Source of the DNA: VXNE01 sp965203615
GTDB lineage: Bacteria; Pseudomonadota; Gammaproteobacteria; Pseudomonadales; Azotimanducaceae
Assembly: GCA_965203615.1 (NCBI GenBank)
Contig: OZ241900.1
Coordinates: 1,302,001 to 1,366,000, forward strand
DNA: 64,000 nt
Direction of reading: 5' to 3'
Positions 17,849 to 27,442 of this stretch are shown in pieces (positions within the stretch are counted from its first letter, which is position 1; every line of letters begins with the position of its first letter). The position numbers and the translations under genes are program-made. Under the pieces are notes generated by a model, which saw only the letters and a program-made list of their open reading frames with translations, ran no database searches and was not told the origin of the DNA.

Positions 17849-18271
17849 TTGGTGAGACTTGTGGTTGACACCAACGTAGTGATCGCTGCTTTCCGCAGCG
17901 CCTCGGGCGCAAGCAACGAACTGCTGCGACAAGCGGCGGCAGGCACAGTCCAACTACTTTGCTCGACAGCCCTGTTTCTCGAGTACGAGGCCGTGCTGAG
18001 TAGACCCGTGGTGCGCGAGGCGACGGGTCATGGGCTGGAAGACGTGAAGGCCATTATGGACGCAATTGCAGCCATTGCCGATCCGGTCGATGTGCATTTC
18101 AGGACCCGACCGACCTTGCGCGACGCCAATGACGAATTGGTACTCGAAGTCGCCAGTAACGGCGATGCCGACTACATCGTGACGCACAACCTGAGAGATT
18201 TCGCACCGGCGCTCGAACTTGGTATATCGGTCGCCACGCCGAAGGAGATATTGAGGAGACTGCCAAGGTGA
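17849..18271 (+). CDS. PIN-domain toxin of a type II toxin-antitoxin pair
   Basis: The 140-residue protein has the PIN fold: VVDTNVVIAAF near residues 5-15 with the first conserved aspartate, a glutamate in LEYEAVLS around 50, and aspartates in DANDELVLEVA and DADYIVTHN. These acidic residues bind Mg2+ for RNase activity. Many PIN toxins of this size inactivate tRNA or mRNA. The start is TTG 17849 or GTG 17852. The next gene overlaps its stop by 4 nt, giving the normal adjacency of a TA operon, though here the toxin is first. Confidence 0.85.
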   Translation: MVRLVVDTNVVIAAFRSASGASNELLRQAAAGTVQLLCSTALFLEYEAVLSRPVVREATGHGLEDVKAIMDAIAAIADPVDVHFRTRPTLRDANDELVLEVASNGDADYIVTHNLRDFAPALELGISVATPKEILRRLPR

Positions 18272-18531
18272 GTGAAACCACCCGCTACAAGTACCCGTTA
18301 AAGTTGCCAGCGTCATTGAAGGAGACAGCGGCGCGACTGGCGAAGAGTGATGGCGTCTCGCTCAACCAATGGATCGCCACTGCGGTAGCGCAGAAAATTG
18401 GTGCCGTTGAGACGGCGGCGGAGTTTTTCGAGCGCCGCGCCGCCAAATCGACGCGGGGAGACTTGACGCGCTATCTCGACGCCGCACCGGATGCCCCACC
18501 CCAACCAGGCGACGAATTGCCGGAAGCTTGA
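18268..18531 (+). CDS. Putative antitoxin (HicB/RHH-like)
   Basis: The 87-residue protein has a short segment (YPLKLPASLKETAARLAKSD, then GVSLNQWIATAVAQKI) typical of ribbon-helix-helix proteins of the Arc/HicB type, which bind DNA as dimers. The C-terminus is charged and probably disordered, likely contacting the PIN toxin. It starts with GTG overlapping the toxin stop in the sequence GTGA, so it is translationally coupled. It is the likely autorepressor acting on the repeat at 17817-17834. Assignment as an antitoxin is from architecture and adjacency. Confidence 0.75.
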   Translation: MSETTRYKYPLKLPASLKETAARLAKSDGVSLNQWIATAVAQKIGAVETAAEFFERRAAKSTRGDLTRYLDAAPDAPPQPGDELPEA

Positions 18532-18694
18532 CCAATCGCGTATTCCCCTGACGCTACGATCTTCAGTGGCTTTGTGATGGGGCTTGCAGCGAGCGGGACG
18601 AATAGGTAGCTCGCACCCTTGTCCGCGACAAGGCCGGGGTCCAGGCGGCGAACGCCGTCCAGAGGCTGGCTCCGGCGGGCGGCAAGCCTCCTGC

Positions 18695-19060
18695 CTACAC
18701 GGGTTCCGCCGACTGCGCGGGCACGACTCGCTCGATCGGCCGCGCGATCGTCAATCCCTGGACAATGATGGAGAACACCACCACGACGTAGGTGATGCTG
18801 AGTATGAAGGGCCGGTATTCGCTCTCCGGCAGCGACAACGCGAGCGCGACGGCGATGCCGCCTCGCAACCCGCCCCAGGTCAGGACCGAAACGGCCCCCG
18901 TGGTTTGCGCTTCCCAACGGCGCAGCGCGGCGGTAGAGAGGATCACGCTCAGCCAGCGGCCGGCGAGGGCCACGGGAATGGCCAGCAGACCCATCCAGTA
19001 AGGTGCATCGCCTGACCACACCATGAACGATCCCTGCAACGACTCATCTGCTGTCTTCAA
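18695..19060 (-). pseudogene. C-terminal remnant of a CPA1 Na+/H+ antiporter
   Basis: The 121-residue frame shows the end of an NhaP-type antiporter, which would normally be about 400 residues. LTWGGLRGGIAVALALSLP and VLFS/VVFSIIVQGLTIARP-like helices belong near the C-terminus. The first 300 residues, with the transport domain, are missing, and the region upstream belongs to the TonB receptor 3 control region. No promoter is visible. It is most likely a broken gene left by a deletion. Residual coding quality remains good, so the loss looks recent. Confidence 0.7.
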
Positions 19061-19153
19061 CCGCCGGGATGTTGCACGCGAAGGCTTTGCATCGGCATCA
19101 TTCTCCCGGCACGCGGCACCGTATCGTTCGCGGCTCTACCCGACCCCACCCAT

Positions 19154-22100
19154 ATGAACCGTTCCATGATCCACCCGATTCCCCGCCTCCTGGTTGCCGC
19201 GGGAGTGTTGGCCGCATCCGTGGCGATCGCCGATACCACCGCAGCCACGCTGCACGGGCACGTCCGCACCGTCTCGGGCGTGCCGATCGAAGGCGCCCGG
19301 GTCGAGATCGTGCATACGCCTTCGCGCACGACCAGGGCGGCTGTCACGGCGGAGAACGGCGCCTTCTACCAATCCGGCCTGCGGGTAGGCGGTCCCTACA
19401 AGGTACGCATCGCCCAGGACGGCTACCGCGACCGGGAGTTCGCGCAGATCGCGCTGCGGCCAGGCACGCAGGCACCCCTCGCCGTCACCCTGGTGCCCGT
19501 CGATGTCGAGGAAGTCCTTGTCACGGCGAGCGTCCGGGACGCCGCGCGCGATCTCAACAATGGCGTCGGGTCCGCGTACACCGCGGCGGACATTGCCGAC
19601 CAGCCGTCTATCACGCGCGACGTCATCCGCACGCTGCTGCGCGACCCGCTGGCGCAGTCGGCCGGCGAGGGGAACCTGTCCGTCGGTGGCGTCAACCCGC
19701 GCTTCAACGGACTCGCCATCGACGGCTCGCTGCAGCAGGACGACTTCGGCCTCGGCGCGAGCACCTATGCGACCAGTCGCTCGCCCATCAACCTGGACGC
19801 CGTCGAGTCCGCATCGCTGGTCGCATCCGACTACTCCGTGAGCGCCTCCGGCTTCACGGGCGGCCTCGTCAACATCACGACCAAGTCGGGAACCAACGAG
19901 TGGGACGGCGCGGCGTTCTACTACTTTCACGGCAACGACCACGTCGGCGAGACCTACGACGGCGACCGGACCTTCGTGCCGGCGGCTTTCGAGGAGAAGG
20001 AGTATGGGGTTTCCTTCGGCGGACCGCTCGCCGCCGACCGGCTCTTCGTGTTCCTCTCATACGACGAGTTCGAGGCCGTCGAACCGGTCGACTTCGCCGC
20101 CTTCGACTCGAGTCGCGGCATCCAGCCGGGCTTTTTCGAGGCGCTGCGCGGGGTCGTGCAGGATGTCTACGGCTACGACCCGGGCGGTCGGCCGGCATCG
20201 GCAGCCACGCCGGAAGGGTCAGAACGCACGCTCGTCAAGTTCGACTGGAACGCGGGCGCGGCACACCGGGCTTCGTTGACGTATCAACGCAGCCGGGAGT
20301 CGGGAACATCCGTCGCCGCAGAGCGATTGACCTCGGCGTGGATCGATATCCCCATCGACCTCACCGCCTACACCGTACAGCTCTTTTCCGACTGGAACGA
20401 TCGCACCTCGACCACCCTGCGCGCCAACCTGAAGGCGTTCACGCGCGGCCAGAACTGCCGGGCCCAGGGCGTCGGCGCACTGGAGTTCGACAACCTCGAC
20501 GCCGGCGGCGTCAGCGGCACCCCTCTTGAGGGACTGATAGCGGGCAGCGCGGACGTGGTCGCCGGCTGCGACCGGTTCCGTCACGCCAACGCCTACGACG
20601 ATGAGCGCCTGCAGCTTTACGGCGCACTCGACTACCTCGTCGGCGACCACATCCTGCGGGTCGGCGGCGAACACGAGTCCTTCGACCTCTTCAACCTTTT
20701 CATGCCGAGTTCGAACGGCCGGTTCGTGTTCCGCGATTTCGGGGCCCTAACGAGCCGCACGGCCCGCGTCGACTACGTCAACGTGCCGTCCAACGACATC
20801 GCCGACGGCGCCGCGGCGTGGAGCTACGGCAAGGCGACGCTCTTCGTGCAGGACACCTGGCAGGCGCGGCCGAACCTGGAACTCACCGCCGGCCTGCGCT
20901 ACGAGCGCTTCACCCAGGACGACCTGCCCCCGTTCAATCAGACGGTTGCCGACACCTACGGCATTCGCACCGACAGGGGCCTCGACGGTCTCGATCTCCT
21001 GATGCCCCGGCTGAGTTTCCGGTGGACGGGCCTGCCGCGCACCGTCGTTACCGGCGGACTCGGGCGGTTCTCCGGCGGCGATCCGAAGGTGTGGACATCC
21101 AACGTGTTCCAGGCGCCGACCGTCTTTGCGCGCGTCACCGCGACCGGAATCTCGCCGACCACGGTGCCGGCCGAGTTGCGCGCCGCCGTGGCGGCGGGCA
21201 ACCCGGTGGCTATCGATGCCATCGCTCCCGACTTCGAGGTGCCCTCGGACTGGAAAGCCTCGCTACGCGTCGAGCGCGATCTCGATCTCGTCTTCGGCGG
21301 CCTGAACTTCGGCAAGGGCTACACGCTGACAGCCCAGGCTCTCCTGGCATGGACAGCCAACGGCTTTCTGTGGACCAACCTCGCGCAAACGCAACTTGAC
21401 CAGGCTCAGCCCACGGGCATCGCGCCCGACGGCCGCACGATCTACGCGGATCTCGACGACCTCGGAATCCTCAACCTGGTCGCGCTCGACAAGCACAGTG
21501 AAGGAACCAGCAGGATTCTCACCGCGGCGCTCGGCAAGCGCTACGACACGGGATTCGACCTGCAGGCGAGCTATGCATGGCAGGACGTCGACGTCGTCAC
21601 GGAGGGTTTCTCCTCGCGCGGCATCTCCAATTGGCGGGGCATCGCCGACGCCGACCGCAATCGTCCGTCCGCCCGCACGTCGCCCTACCAGGTCACCCAC
21701 TCGGTCAAGCTGAATGCCGGCTACGAACGCGCGTTCGGCCGTGGGTTCCGGGTCCGTGCCGACGTCTTCGGCCGCGCCTGGTCCGGTGACCGCTTCACGT
21801 ACACCTTCGACGTCGACCGCGGCAACGCGCTCTTCGGCCGCGCCGGCGCCGGGGAAAGCCCCTACGACAACAACCCGCTACACGTCCCCGCGCGCGGCGA
21901 CGATCCGATGGTGGCGTACGGCCCACGCTTCAACCGCGACGCCTTCTTCGCCTACCTCGACGCCAACGATGTCGAGTCCGGTATCCACGCGCCCTACTCC
22001 TCGGATGCGGGCATCAACCAGGTCTGGGATCTCCGGTTGCGCCTGGAACTGCCGGGCATCGGCGCCCTCAACCGGTGGGTGGGCGAAAACCGCGCGAGCC

Positions 22101-22399
22101 TGGTGCTCGATATCGAAAACGTCCTCAACCTCCTGAACGACGAGTGGGGCACGTACGACGCGGGACCGCGTTTCGGACAGGCGGCCATCGTCCGCGCGGA
22201 TCTCGTCTCGGTCGCGGACGTCGCAGCCCTTGGCGTCGACGGCGCTCCGGCGCTCGTCGGCGACGCGCCCCGGACGACCTGCCGGCGGCGGAGCGACTGC
22301 GTTTACCGGTTCAACAGTTTCCGCGACGTCGCGTCGGCGTTTCCCGTGGGGTCACGGTCGGTCTACCGGATTCGGCTCGGCTTCCGTATCGATCTGTAG
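19154..22399 (+). CDS. TonB-dependent receptor 3, Oar-like with carboxypeptidase regulatory domain
   Basis: The 1081-residue protein has a signal peptide (to about residue 26), then a carboxypeptidase-regulatory-like domain (about 30-110: ATLHGHVRTVSGVPIEGARV). A plug follows with DVEEVLVTASVRD and SLVASDYSVSASGFTGGLVNITTKSGTNEW, and then a large barrel to the C-terminal F-R-I-D-L. This architecture is that of Oar/TonB receptors, which often import oligopeptides or other large substrates. It is isolated on the plus strand between two minus-strand regions. No clear ribosome binding site is seen before the ATG. Confidence 0.9.
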   Translation: MNRSMIHPIPRLLVAAGVLAASVAIADTTAATLHGHVRTVSGVPIEGARVEIVHTPSRTTRAAVTAENGAFYQSGLRVGGPYKVRIAQDGYRDREFAQIALRPGTQAPLAVTLVPVDVEEVLVTASVRDAARDLNNGVGSAYTAADIADQPSITRDVIRTLLRDPLAQSAGEGNLSVGGVNPRFNGLAIDGSLQQDDFGLGASTYATSRSPINLDAVESASLVASDYSVSASGFTGGLVNITTKSGTNEWDGAAFYYFHGNDHVGETYDGDRTFVPAAFEEKEYGVSFGGPLAADRLFVFLSYDEFEAVEPVDFAAFDSSRGIQPGFFEALRGVVQDVYGYDPGGRPASAATPEGSERTLVKFDWNAGAAHRASLTYQRSRESGTSVAAERLTSAWIDIPIDLTAYTVQLFSDWNDRTSTTLRANLKAFTRGQNCRAQGVGALEFDNLDAGGVSGTPLEGLIAGSADVVAGCDRFRHANAYDDERLQLYGALDYLVGDHILRVGGEHESFDLFNLFMPSSNGRFVFRDFGALTSRTARVDYVNVPSNDIADGAAAWSYGKATLFVQDTWQARPNLELTAGLRYERFTQDDLPPFNQTVADTYGIRTDRGLDGLDLLMPRLSFRWTGLPRTVVTGGLGRFSGGDPKVWTSNVFQAPTVFARVTATGISPTTVPAELRAAVAAGNPVAIDAIAPDFEVPSDWKASLRVERDLDLVFGGLNFGKGYTLTAQALLAWTANGFLWTNLAQTQLDQAQPTGIAPDGRTIYADLDDLGILNLVALDKHSEGTSRILTAALGKRYDTGFDLQASYAWQDVDVVTEGFSSRGISNWRGIADADRNRPSARTSPYQVTHSVKLNAGYERAFGRGFRVRADVFGRAWSGDRFTYTFDVDRGNALFGRAGAGESPYDNNPLHVPARGDDPMVAYGPRFNRDAFFAYLDANDVESGIHAPYSSDAGINQVWDLRLRLELPGIGALNRWVGENRASLVLDIENVLNLLNDEWGTYDAGPRFGQAAIVRADLVSVADVAALGVDGAPALVGDAPRTTCRRRSDCVYRFNSFRDVASAFPVGSRSVYRIRLGFRIDL

Positions 22400-22509
22400 G
22401 GCTGGGCGACCGCGGTAGCCCACGAGATATCTACCGCCTACGGTGGGGCATGACCACGTCCGACAACGCCTTCGGTTGGCTTCCCTGGCTTGCGCCGCCT
22501 CCTCTTCGT

Positions 22510-24294
22510 CTACATTGCCGCCTGGGGCAAGATCCATATGGGCGATGTCCAGGCTCGCTCCTGCAGCGTGGGCTCCTTCTCCGGGCGCAACGGGAGGCCC
22601 AGCCGATTCGCGTCCCACGTCGACCACCGGCAGGTTGGGTTCTCGAGTGCACGCACGTAATAGAAGGCGCGCTCGCTGGGGTCGAAGTCCGGATCCTCCC
22701 ACACCGCCTTCAATTCAACGTCTCCCTTGTCGAAGTCGAAGTCGCAGGTCGCGAGGTCCACGCTGGCACCGTTGTCGGGACAGCGGTGGGTATCGGGGCT
22801 CGGTTCGAGGCCATCGCCGCACGCGACGTCATGGACTCGCTCCCGCCGGTTGCCATCGTCGTCGAGCCAGCCCTTGACGATCTGCAGGCGCTGCAGCCAC
22901 GCGCTCGAGGGATCCCGCAACGCCCAGGCGAAGAAGCGCGGCGCACCGCCCGGGCGCGCCTCGAGGTCGCCGCCCATCGGGACCCCGGTGGCGTACAGCC
23001 GGCTGGCGTCGGCCGCGTCGAGATCGTAGCCGGCGAAGAATTTCACGCGGATGCGCGGGCCGCTGGTGGCGAAGGTCTCCTTGCGCCGCAGCGCCGCATA
23101 GATCGCTTCGCGCGTGTTGGCCTCGGCCCAGACCGCCGCCAGCCCCGACGCACTCCAGTCGAATCCCGTAGTGGTGGAACCAGGCCGCCTGTTCAGTTCG
23201 GGATTTTCCTCGTCGAGTATCGCCAGACGCCACTCGGGAAGCCCATCAACAATGCCGATCTTGCCGTGATAGGTGGGTTCCTCGTATGACCCGCCCGTGT
23301 TGTGGGTGTCGCTGGATCCGATGAATCCGAACCGGTACGGATTGAATCCCTGGCTGTGCTTCAGTTCGAGCCCCATCAGCAACGCTTCGCGCACGTACGA
23401 GCCCTTGATCTCGTCAACGCTCCTGTCGCGCACCTCGAAGTTGGCCCACTCGTCGTTCGGCGACAGCAGCGGATGCGTCTCGGACGTTCCCTTCACCTGG
23501 GTCATTTCCACGATCGGCTCGTTGCGCATGCGGACTTCCGCATAAGCCGCATCCATCGGCTCTCCGGCGAATGTGGTGGTTAGGAAAAAGTTCCCGCGGC
23601 TCAGATTCGTGTTGTGGGGAATCGCCAGCGCCTCGATGCCTTGCGCCCGCAACCGATCCAACCAGGCCCACAGGTCTTCCGGATTGAGGGAATCGTAGGC
23701 GCCAAAAGGCAGCTCGGAGACGCGCGAGCCCTTGAAGATGACGTTGCGGTGCAGCATGCCGTCCGGCGCCGAGGTGTACTCGAAGCCCACGAAAGTCGTG
23801 AATTGACCCGGCGCATAGTGGCGTTCGGCCGCCTCTATGGTTCGTTGCCACGCGTCTCGACGTATCGACTCGACCGCGAGTTCGGGATCGATCTCACCAG
23901 CGTTGAGGGCCCGCCCGAAGGCGTTGCCGTAAGCCTCTCTGACAAAGTCAGGGGTGACCTCGCCCGATGCCGTCTCGGACGATGGGTCGGCCGAATCGCC
24001 AAGCGCCGTGACGTTGCCCAGATACTCGGCGTGATCGGTGACGGCCAGGAAGTCCAGCGGCGCACCGCGCATGCGGATGGTCTGACCGGCCGGATGCTGC
24101 AGTGGGGCGCCCTTCGCAAACGCGTAAGCCGCGTCCGGCCCCTTGCGTGCGCCGGAGTTGTAGGCATCGGCCGAGTACTTCGTGTGCACGTGCAGGTCTC
24201 CGAAGTAGGCATTTCGGACCGGCGGTTCCGCGCCTGCCTGGATGGTGAAGAACGAAGCCGCGACCGCCAACGCGCCGAGCACGCCAGCCATCAT
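22510..24294 (-). CDS. DUF3604 secreted protein (PHP-like), copy 1
   Basis: The 594-residue product has a signal peptide (MMAGVLGALAVAASFFTIQAGA). The domain opens with YFGDLHVHTKYSADAY, whose H-x-H is the first metal site of the PHP/amidohydrolase-like fold. Later metal-type residues are in VTDHAEYLGN and the SSDTHNTGG motif near 370. DUF3604 proteins are periplasmic and poorly characterised, probably metallohydrolases. I start at ATG 24294, where the signal peptide begins; the longer frame to 24513 is unlikely. A closely similar second copy follows at once, separated by about 250 bp. Confidence 0.85.
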   Translation of the reverse strand: MMAGVLGALAVAASFFTIQAGAEPPVRNAYFGDLHVHTKYSADAYNSGARKGPDAAYAFAKGAPLQHPAGQTIRMRGAPLDFLAVTDHAEYLGNVTALGDSADPSSETASGEVTPDFVREAYGNAFGRALNAGEIDPELAVESIRRDAWQRTIEAAERHYAPGQFTTFVGFEYTSAPDGMLHRNVIFKGSRVSELPFGAYDSLNPEDLWAWLDRLRAQGIEALAIPHNTNLSRGNFFLTTTFAGEPMDAAYAEVRMRNEPIVEMTQVKGTSETHPLLSPNDEWANFEVRDRSVDEIKGSYVREALLMGLELKHSQGFNPYRFGFIGSSDTHNTGGSYEEPTYHGKIGIVDGLPEWRLAILDEENPELNRRPGSTTTGFDWSASGLAAVWAEANTREAIYAALRRKETFATSGPRIRVKFFAGYDLDAADASRLYATGVPMGGDLEARPGGAPRFFAWALRDPSSAWLQRLQIVKGWLDDDGNRRERVHDVACGDGLEPSPDTHRCPDNGASVDLATCDFDFDKGDVELKAVWEDPDFDPSERAFYYVRALENPTCRWSTWDANRLGLPLRPEKEPTLQERAWTSPIWILPQAAM

Positions 24295-24547
24295 GAGCCG
24301 GCCCGGTGGAGCCCTCAGCCGGGGAAGCGTCCCCGACCGCTGACACGTGAGGAAATGTAGGCGTCCCCTCCATCGGCGGAGGCGTACTTCCATGCAAGGC
24401 GGATCACGGAGGCACCCTGGCCGCCTGCCGTGGTGACCCGTGGATAGAGAAATCAGCATGACATTAGTCCCCCGTTTCGCGTTCGGCCCGGCTGACGTAG
24501 AGGCTCCCTGCAAACTACTGATTGCTGCCTACCCGACTCCACTTCGT

Positions 24548-26301
24548 CTACATCGCCGCCTGGGGCAAGATCCATATGGGCGACGTCCAGGCTCGCTCTT
24601 GCAGCGTAGGCTCCTTCTCCTCGCGCAACGGGAGGCCCAACCGATTCGCGTCCCACGTCGACCACCGGCAGGTCGGGTTCTCAAGCGCACGCACGTAATA
24701 GAAGGCGCGCTCGTTGGGGTCGAAGTCCGGATCCTCCCACATCGCCTTCAATTCAACGTCTCCCTTGTCGAAATCGAAGTCGCAGGCCGCGAGGTCCACG
24801 CTGGCCTCGTTGTCGGGACATCGGTGACTGTCGGGGCTTGGTTCGAGGCCATCGGAGCACGCGACGTCGTAGACCCGCTCCTGCCGGGCGCCGTCGTCGA
24901 GCCAGCCCTTGACGACCTGCAGGCGCTGCAGCCACGCGCTCGAGGGATCCCGCAACGCCCAGGCGAAGAAGCGCGGCGCACCGTCCGGGCGCGCCTCGAG
25001 GTCGCCGCCCATCGGGACCCCGGTGGCGTACAGCCGGCTGGCGTCGGCCGCGTCGAGATCGTAGCCGGCGAAGAACTTCACGCGGATCCGCGTGCCGCTG
25101 GTGGCGAAGGTCTCCTTGCGCCGCAGCGCCGCGTAGATCGCTTCGCGCGTGTTCGCCTCGGCCCAGACGGCCGCCAACCCCGACGCGCTCCAGTCGAATC
25201 CGGTGGTGGTGATACCAGGCAGCCGGTTCAGTTCAGGATTGTCCTCGTTGGGTATCGCGAAGCGCCACTCGGGAAGCCCATCGAGAATGCCAATCTTGCC
25301 GTGATACGTGCGTTCCTCGTACGCCGCGCCCGTGTTGTGGGTATCGCTCGAGCCGATGAATCCAAACCGGTACGGATTGAATCCCTGGTTGTGCTGCAGC
25401 TCAAATCCCGTGAGCAACGCATCGCGGACGTACGAGCCCTTGATCTCGTCAATGCTCCTGTCGCGCACCTCGAAGTTGGCCCACTCGTCGTTCGGCGACA
25501 GCAGCGGATGCGTCTCGGACGTTCCCTTGATCTGGGTCATTTCCACGATCGGCTCGTTGCGCATGCGGAGTTGCGCATAGGCCGCATCCATCGGCTCTCC
25601 AGCGAACGTGGTGGTCTGGAAAAAGTTTCCCGGCTCGAATTGGGGTTGTGGGGAATCGCCAGCGCCTCGATGCCTTGCGTCCGCAACCGCTCCAGCCAGG
25701 CCCACAGGTCTTCCGGATTGAGGGAGTCGTAGGCGGCAAAAGGCAGGTCTGGCACGCGCGCGCCCTTGAAGATGACGTTGCGGTGCAGCATGCCGTCCGG
25801 CGCCGAGGTGTACTCGTAGCCCACGAAAGTGGTGAATCGACCCGGCGCATAGTGGCGTTCGGCCGCCTCTATGGTCCGTTGCCACGCGTCTCGACGTATC
25901 GACTCTTGCCAAGGTCCGGGATCGAACTCGCCGGCGTTGATGGCACGATTGAAGACACTGTAAGCGTCGGCGAGCTCCGAATCTGACATTGGGTTGACCG
26001 GATCGTCAAGCGCTACGACGTTGCCCAGATACTCGGCGTGGTCGGTGACGGCCATGAAGTCCAGCGGCGCGCCGCGCATGCGGATGGTCTGGCCCGCCGG
26101 ATGCCGCAGCGGGGCGCCCTGTGCGTACGCGTAAGCCGCGTCCGGCCCCGTGCGTGCGCCGAACCGGTAGGCATCGGCCGAGTACTTCGTGTGCACGTGC
26201 AGGTCTCCGAAGTAGGCATTTCGGACCGGCGGTTCCGCGCCTGCCTGGAAAGTGAAAATCGCAGCCGCGACCGCCAATGCACCGAGCGCTCTAGTCATCA
26301 T
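24548..26301 (-). pseudogene. DUF3604 secreted protein, copy 2, frameshifted
   Basis: The sequence matches copy 1 over its full length, with the same signal peptide (MMTRALGALAVAAAIFTFQAGA) and the YFGDLHVHTKYSAD metal motif. One base is missing around 25630-25634. Copy 1 there reads S-R-G-N-F-F, while copy 2 reads S-R-E-T-F and then leaves the frame. Adding one base restores the frame into the downstream part, which runs intact to the stop. So two frames (26301 to about 25630, and about 25630 to 24548) together make one gene. It is either a recent pseudogene or an assembly/sequencing error. The rest is well conserved, so inactivation would be recent. Confidence 0.8.
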
Positions 26302-26467
26302 GAGCCGGATTCCCCCTGTCGGTCTCCTGTCCGCGTCAAGCCATCGTAGCCATTCCATGACACGCATGCATCTTTCCAAGGATTGCCCAATGGAGGCGAC
26401 GCGTCTCGAACGTGCCGTTGCGAGCGAGGGTGTCCATGTGATCGAGGCGTTGCTCTGAACGGCATCA

Positions 26468-27442
26468 TCAAAGGATCAGCACCGTGCGCGAAACGAACCA
26501 ATAGGAGGCGATGCTACCGATGCCATACAGCGGAGCGTTGATGAGCCATCGCGGCAGGGAGAGCTTCGCGTGGCGCACGCATGCAACCACGGCGAGCGCG
26601 GCGGCGACGATCACTAGCTGGCCGATCTCGACCCCCAGGTTGAAGAGGAACAACGCCCAAAGCGCATTGCCTTTCGGCAGGCCGATGTCGGCAAGCGCGC
26701 CGGCAAAGCCGAAACCGTGCAGGAGTCCGAAAACGAACGCTACGATCCAGGTATGGCGGGCGGTGATGGTCGCCTCGGCACCACGCAGACGTTCTACGGC
26801 CAGAAACAGGATCGACAGTGCGATCACGGCCTCCACGGGCGCTTGTGAGAGCCGCACCATCTCGAGCGCCGACAAGCCGAGCGTAATGCTGTGTGCGATC
26901 GTGAACGCGGTAATCGTCTTGATGAGCGGGCCCGGCTTCGAGATGAAGAACATCAACCCGATCACAAACAGGATGTGGTCGAAGCCGAACAGCAAGTGTT
27001 CGACTCCGAGCGTCAGATAGCCAGGCAGACTCGCGCGCCCCTTCGAGTCAAGCGTGAAGTAGGGCGCCTCCGGTCGCAGCAAAGCCGACATGGACGTCTC
27101 GTCGAGCAGCGCAACGTCAACCAGCACATCGGTGAGCGTGCTCGACAGGCCCTCGATGCCGATCACGGATCCGACCAGGCCTGCTGGTCCGCAATCGGCC
27201 GTCCAGCGTTGAATCAACGCCGCATTGCGAACATCGTCGACGCTGCGGACCGCGAGCACGCAGTGCTCGGGCAATACGGGCTCGAGTGGCAGGCGACGAT
27301 CGCCGAGCAACGGCTGCTTCCATACCACGTCGAAGACGTCGGGGTTCGTTTCCGTGATCCCGAGGTAGGCCGGCCGGACCTCGTGGCCGGCCGCCGAGGC
27401 GGCGCAAAGAACGGCAGTCGCAAGCAGCCACCGAGACCTCAA
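26468..27442 (-). CDS. HupE/UreJ family membrane protein
   Basis: The 324-residue product has a signal-like N-terminus (to about residue 19) and a 130-residue periplasmic part. Five or more membrane helices follow, holding the family motifs GVEHLLFGFDHILFV, FTIAHSITL and LLHGFGFAGAL. HupE/UreJ-type proteins are linked to nickel or other metal uptake, or to membrane metallo-enzyme roles. Histidines inside the helices support metal contact. The start is TTG overlapping the stop of the parvulin gene (TTGA), so the two are co-translated. The DUF3604 copies follow on the same strand. Confidence 0.85.
   Translation of the reverse strand: MRSRWLLATAVLCAASAAGHEVRPAYLGITETNPDVFDVVWKQPLLGDRRLPLEPVLPEHCVLAVRSVDDVRNAALIQRWTADCGPAGLVGSVIGIEGLSSTLTDVLVDVALLDETSMSALLRPEAPYFTLDSKGRASLPGYLTLGVEHLLFGFDHILFVIGLMFFISKPGPLIKTITAFTIAHSITLGLSALEMVRLSQAPVEAVIALSILFLAVERLRGAEATITARHTWIVAFVFGLLHGFGFAGALADIGLPKGNALWALFLFNLGVEIGQLVIVAAALAVVACVRHAKLSLPRWLINAPLYGIGSIASYWFVSRTVLIL

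Larger units (their letters stand above)
22510..26301 (-). repeat. Tandem duplication of the DUF3604 gene
   Basis: Two direct copies, 22510-24294 and 24548-26301, agree closely over most of their length, including the C-terminal end SPIWILPQAAM and the last bases before the stop codons. Differences are mostly scattered point changes plus a few small indels around 22850-22900/24890 and 23930-24000/25960. The repeat unit is about 1.8-2 kb. Confidence 0.9.

Noticed and set aside
18471..19019. A 182-codon minus-strand frame through the antiporter remnant
   Set aside because: It runs in another frame than the recognised NhaP-like helices and has no matching domain.
24440..25732. A 430-codon plus-strand frame opposite the second DUF3604 copy, also seen in part opposite copy 1
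   Set aside because: Repetition between the copies is explained by the duplicated DUF3604 gene on the other strand; the frame has no motif.
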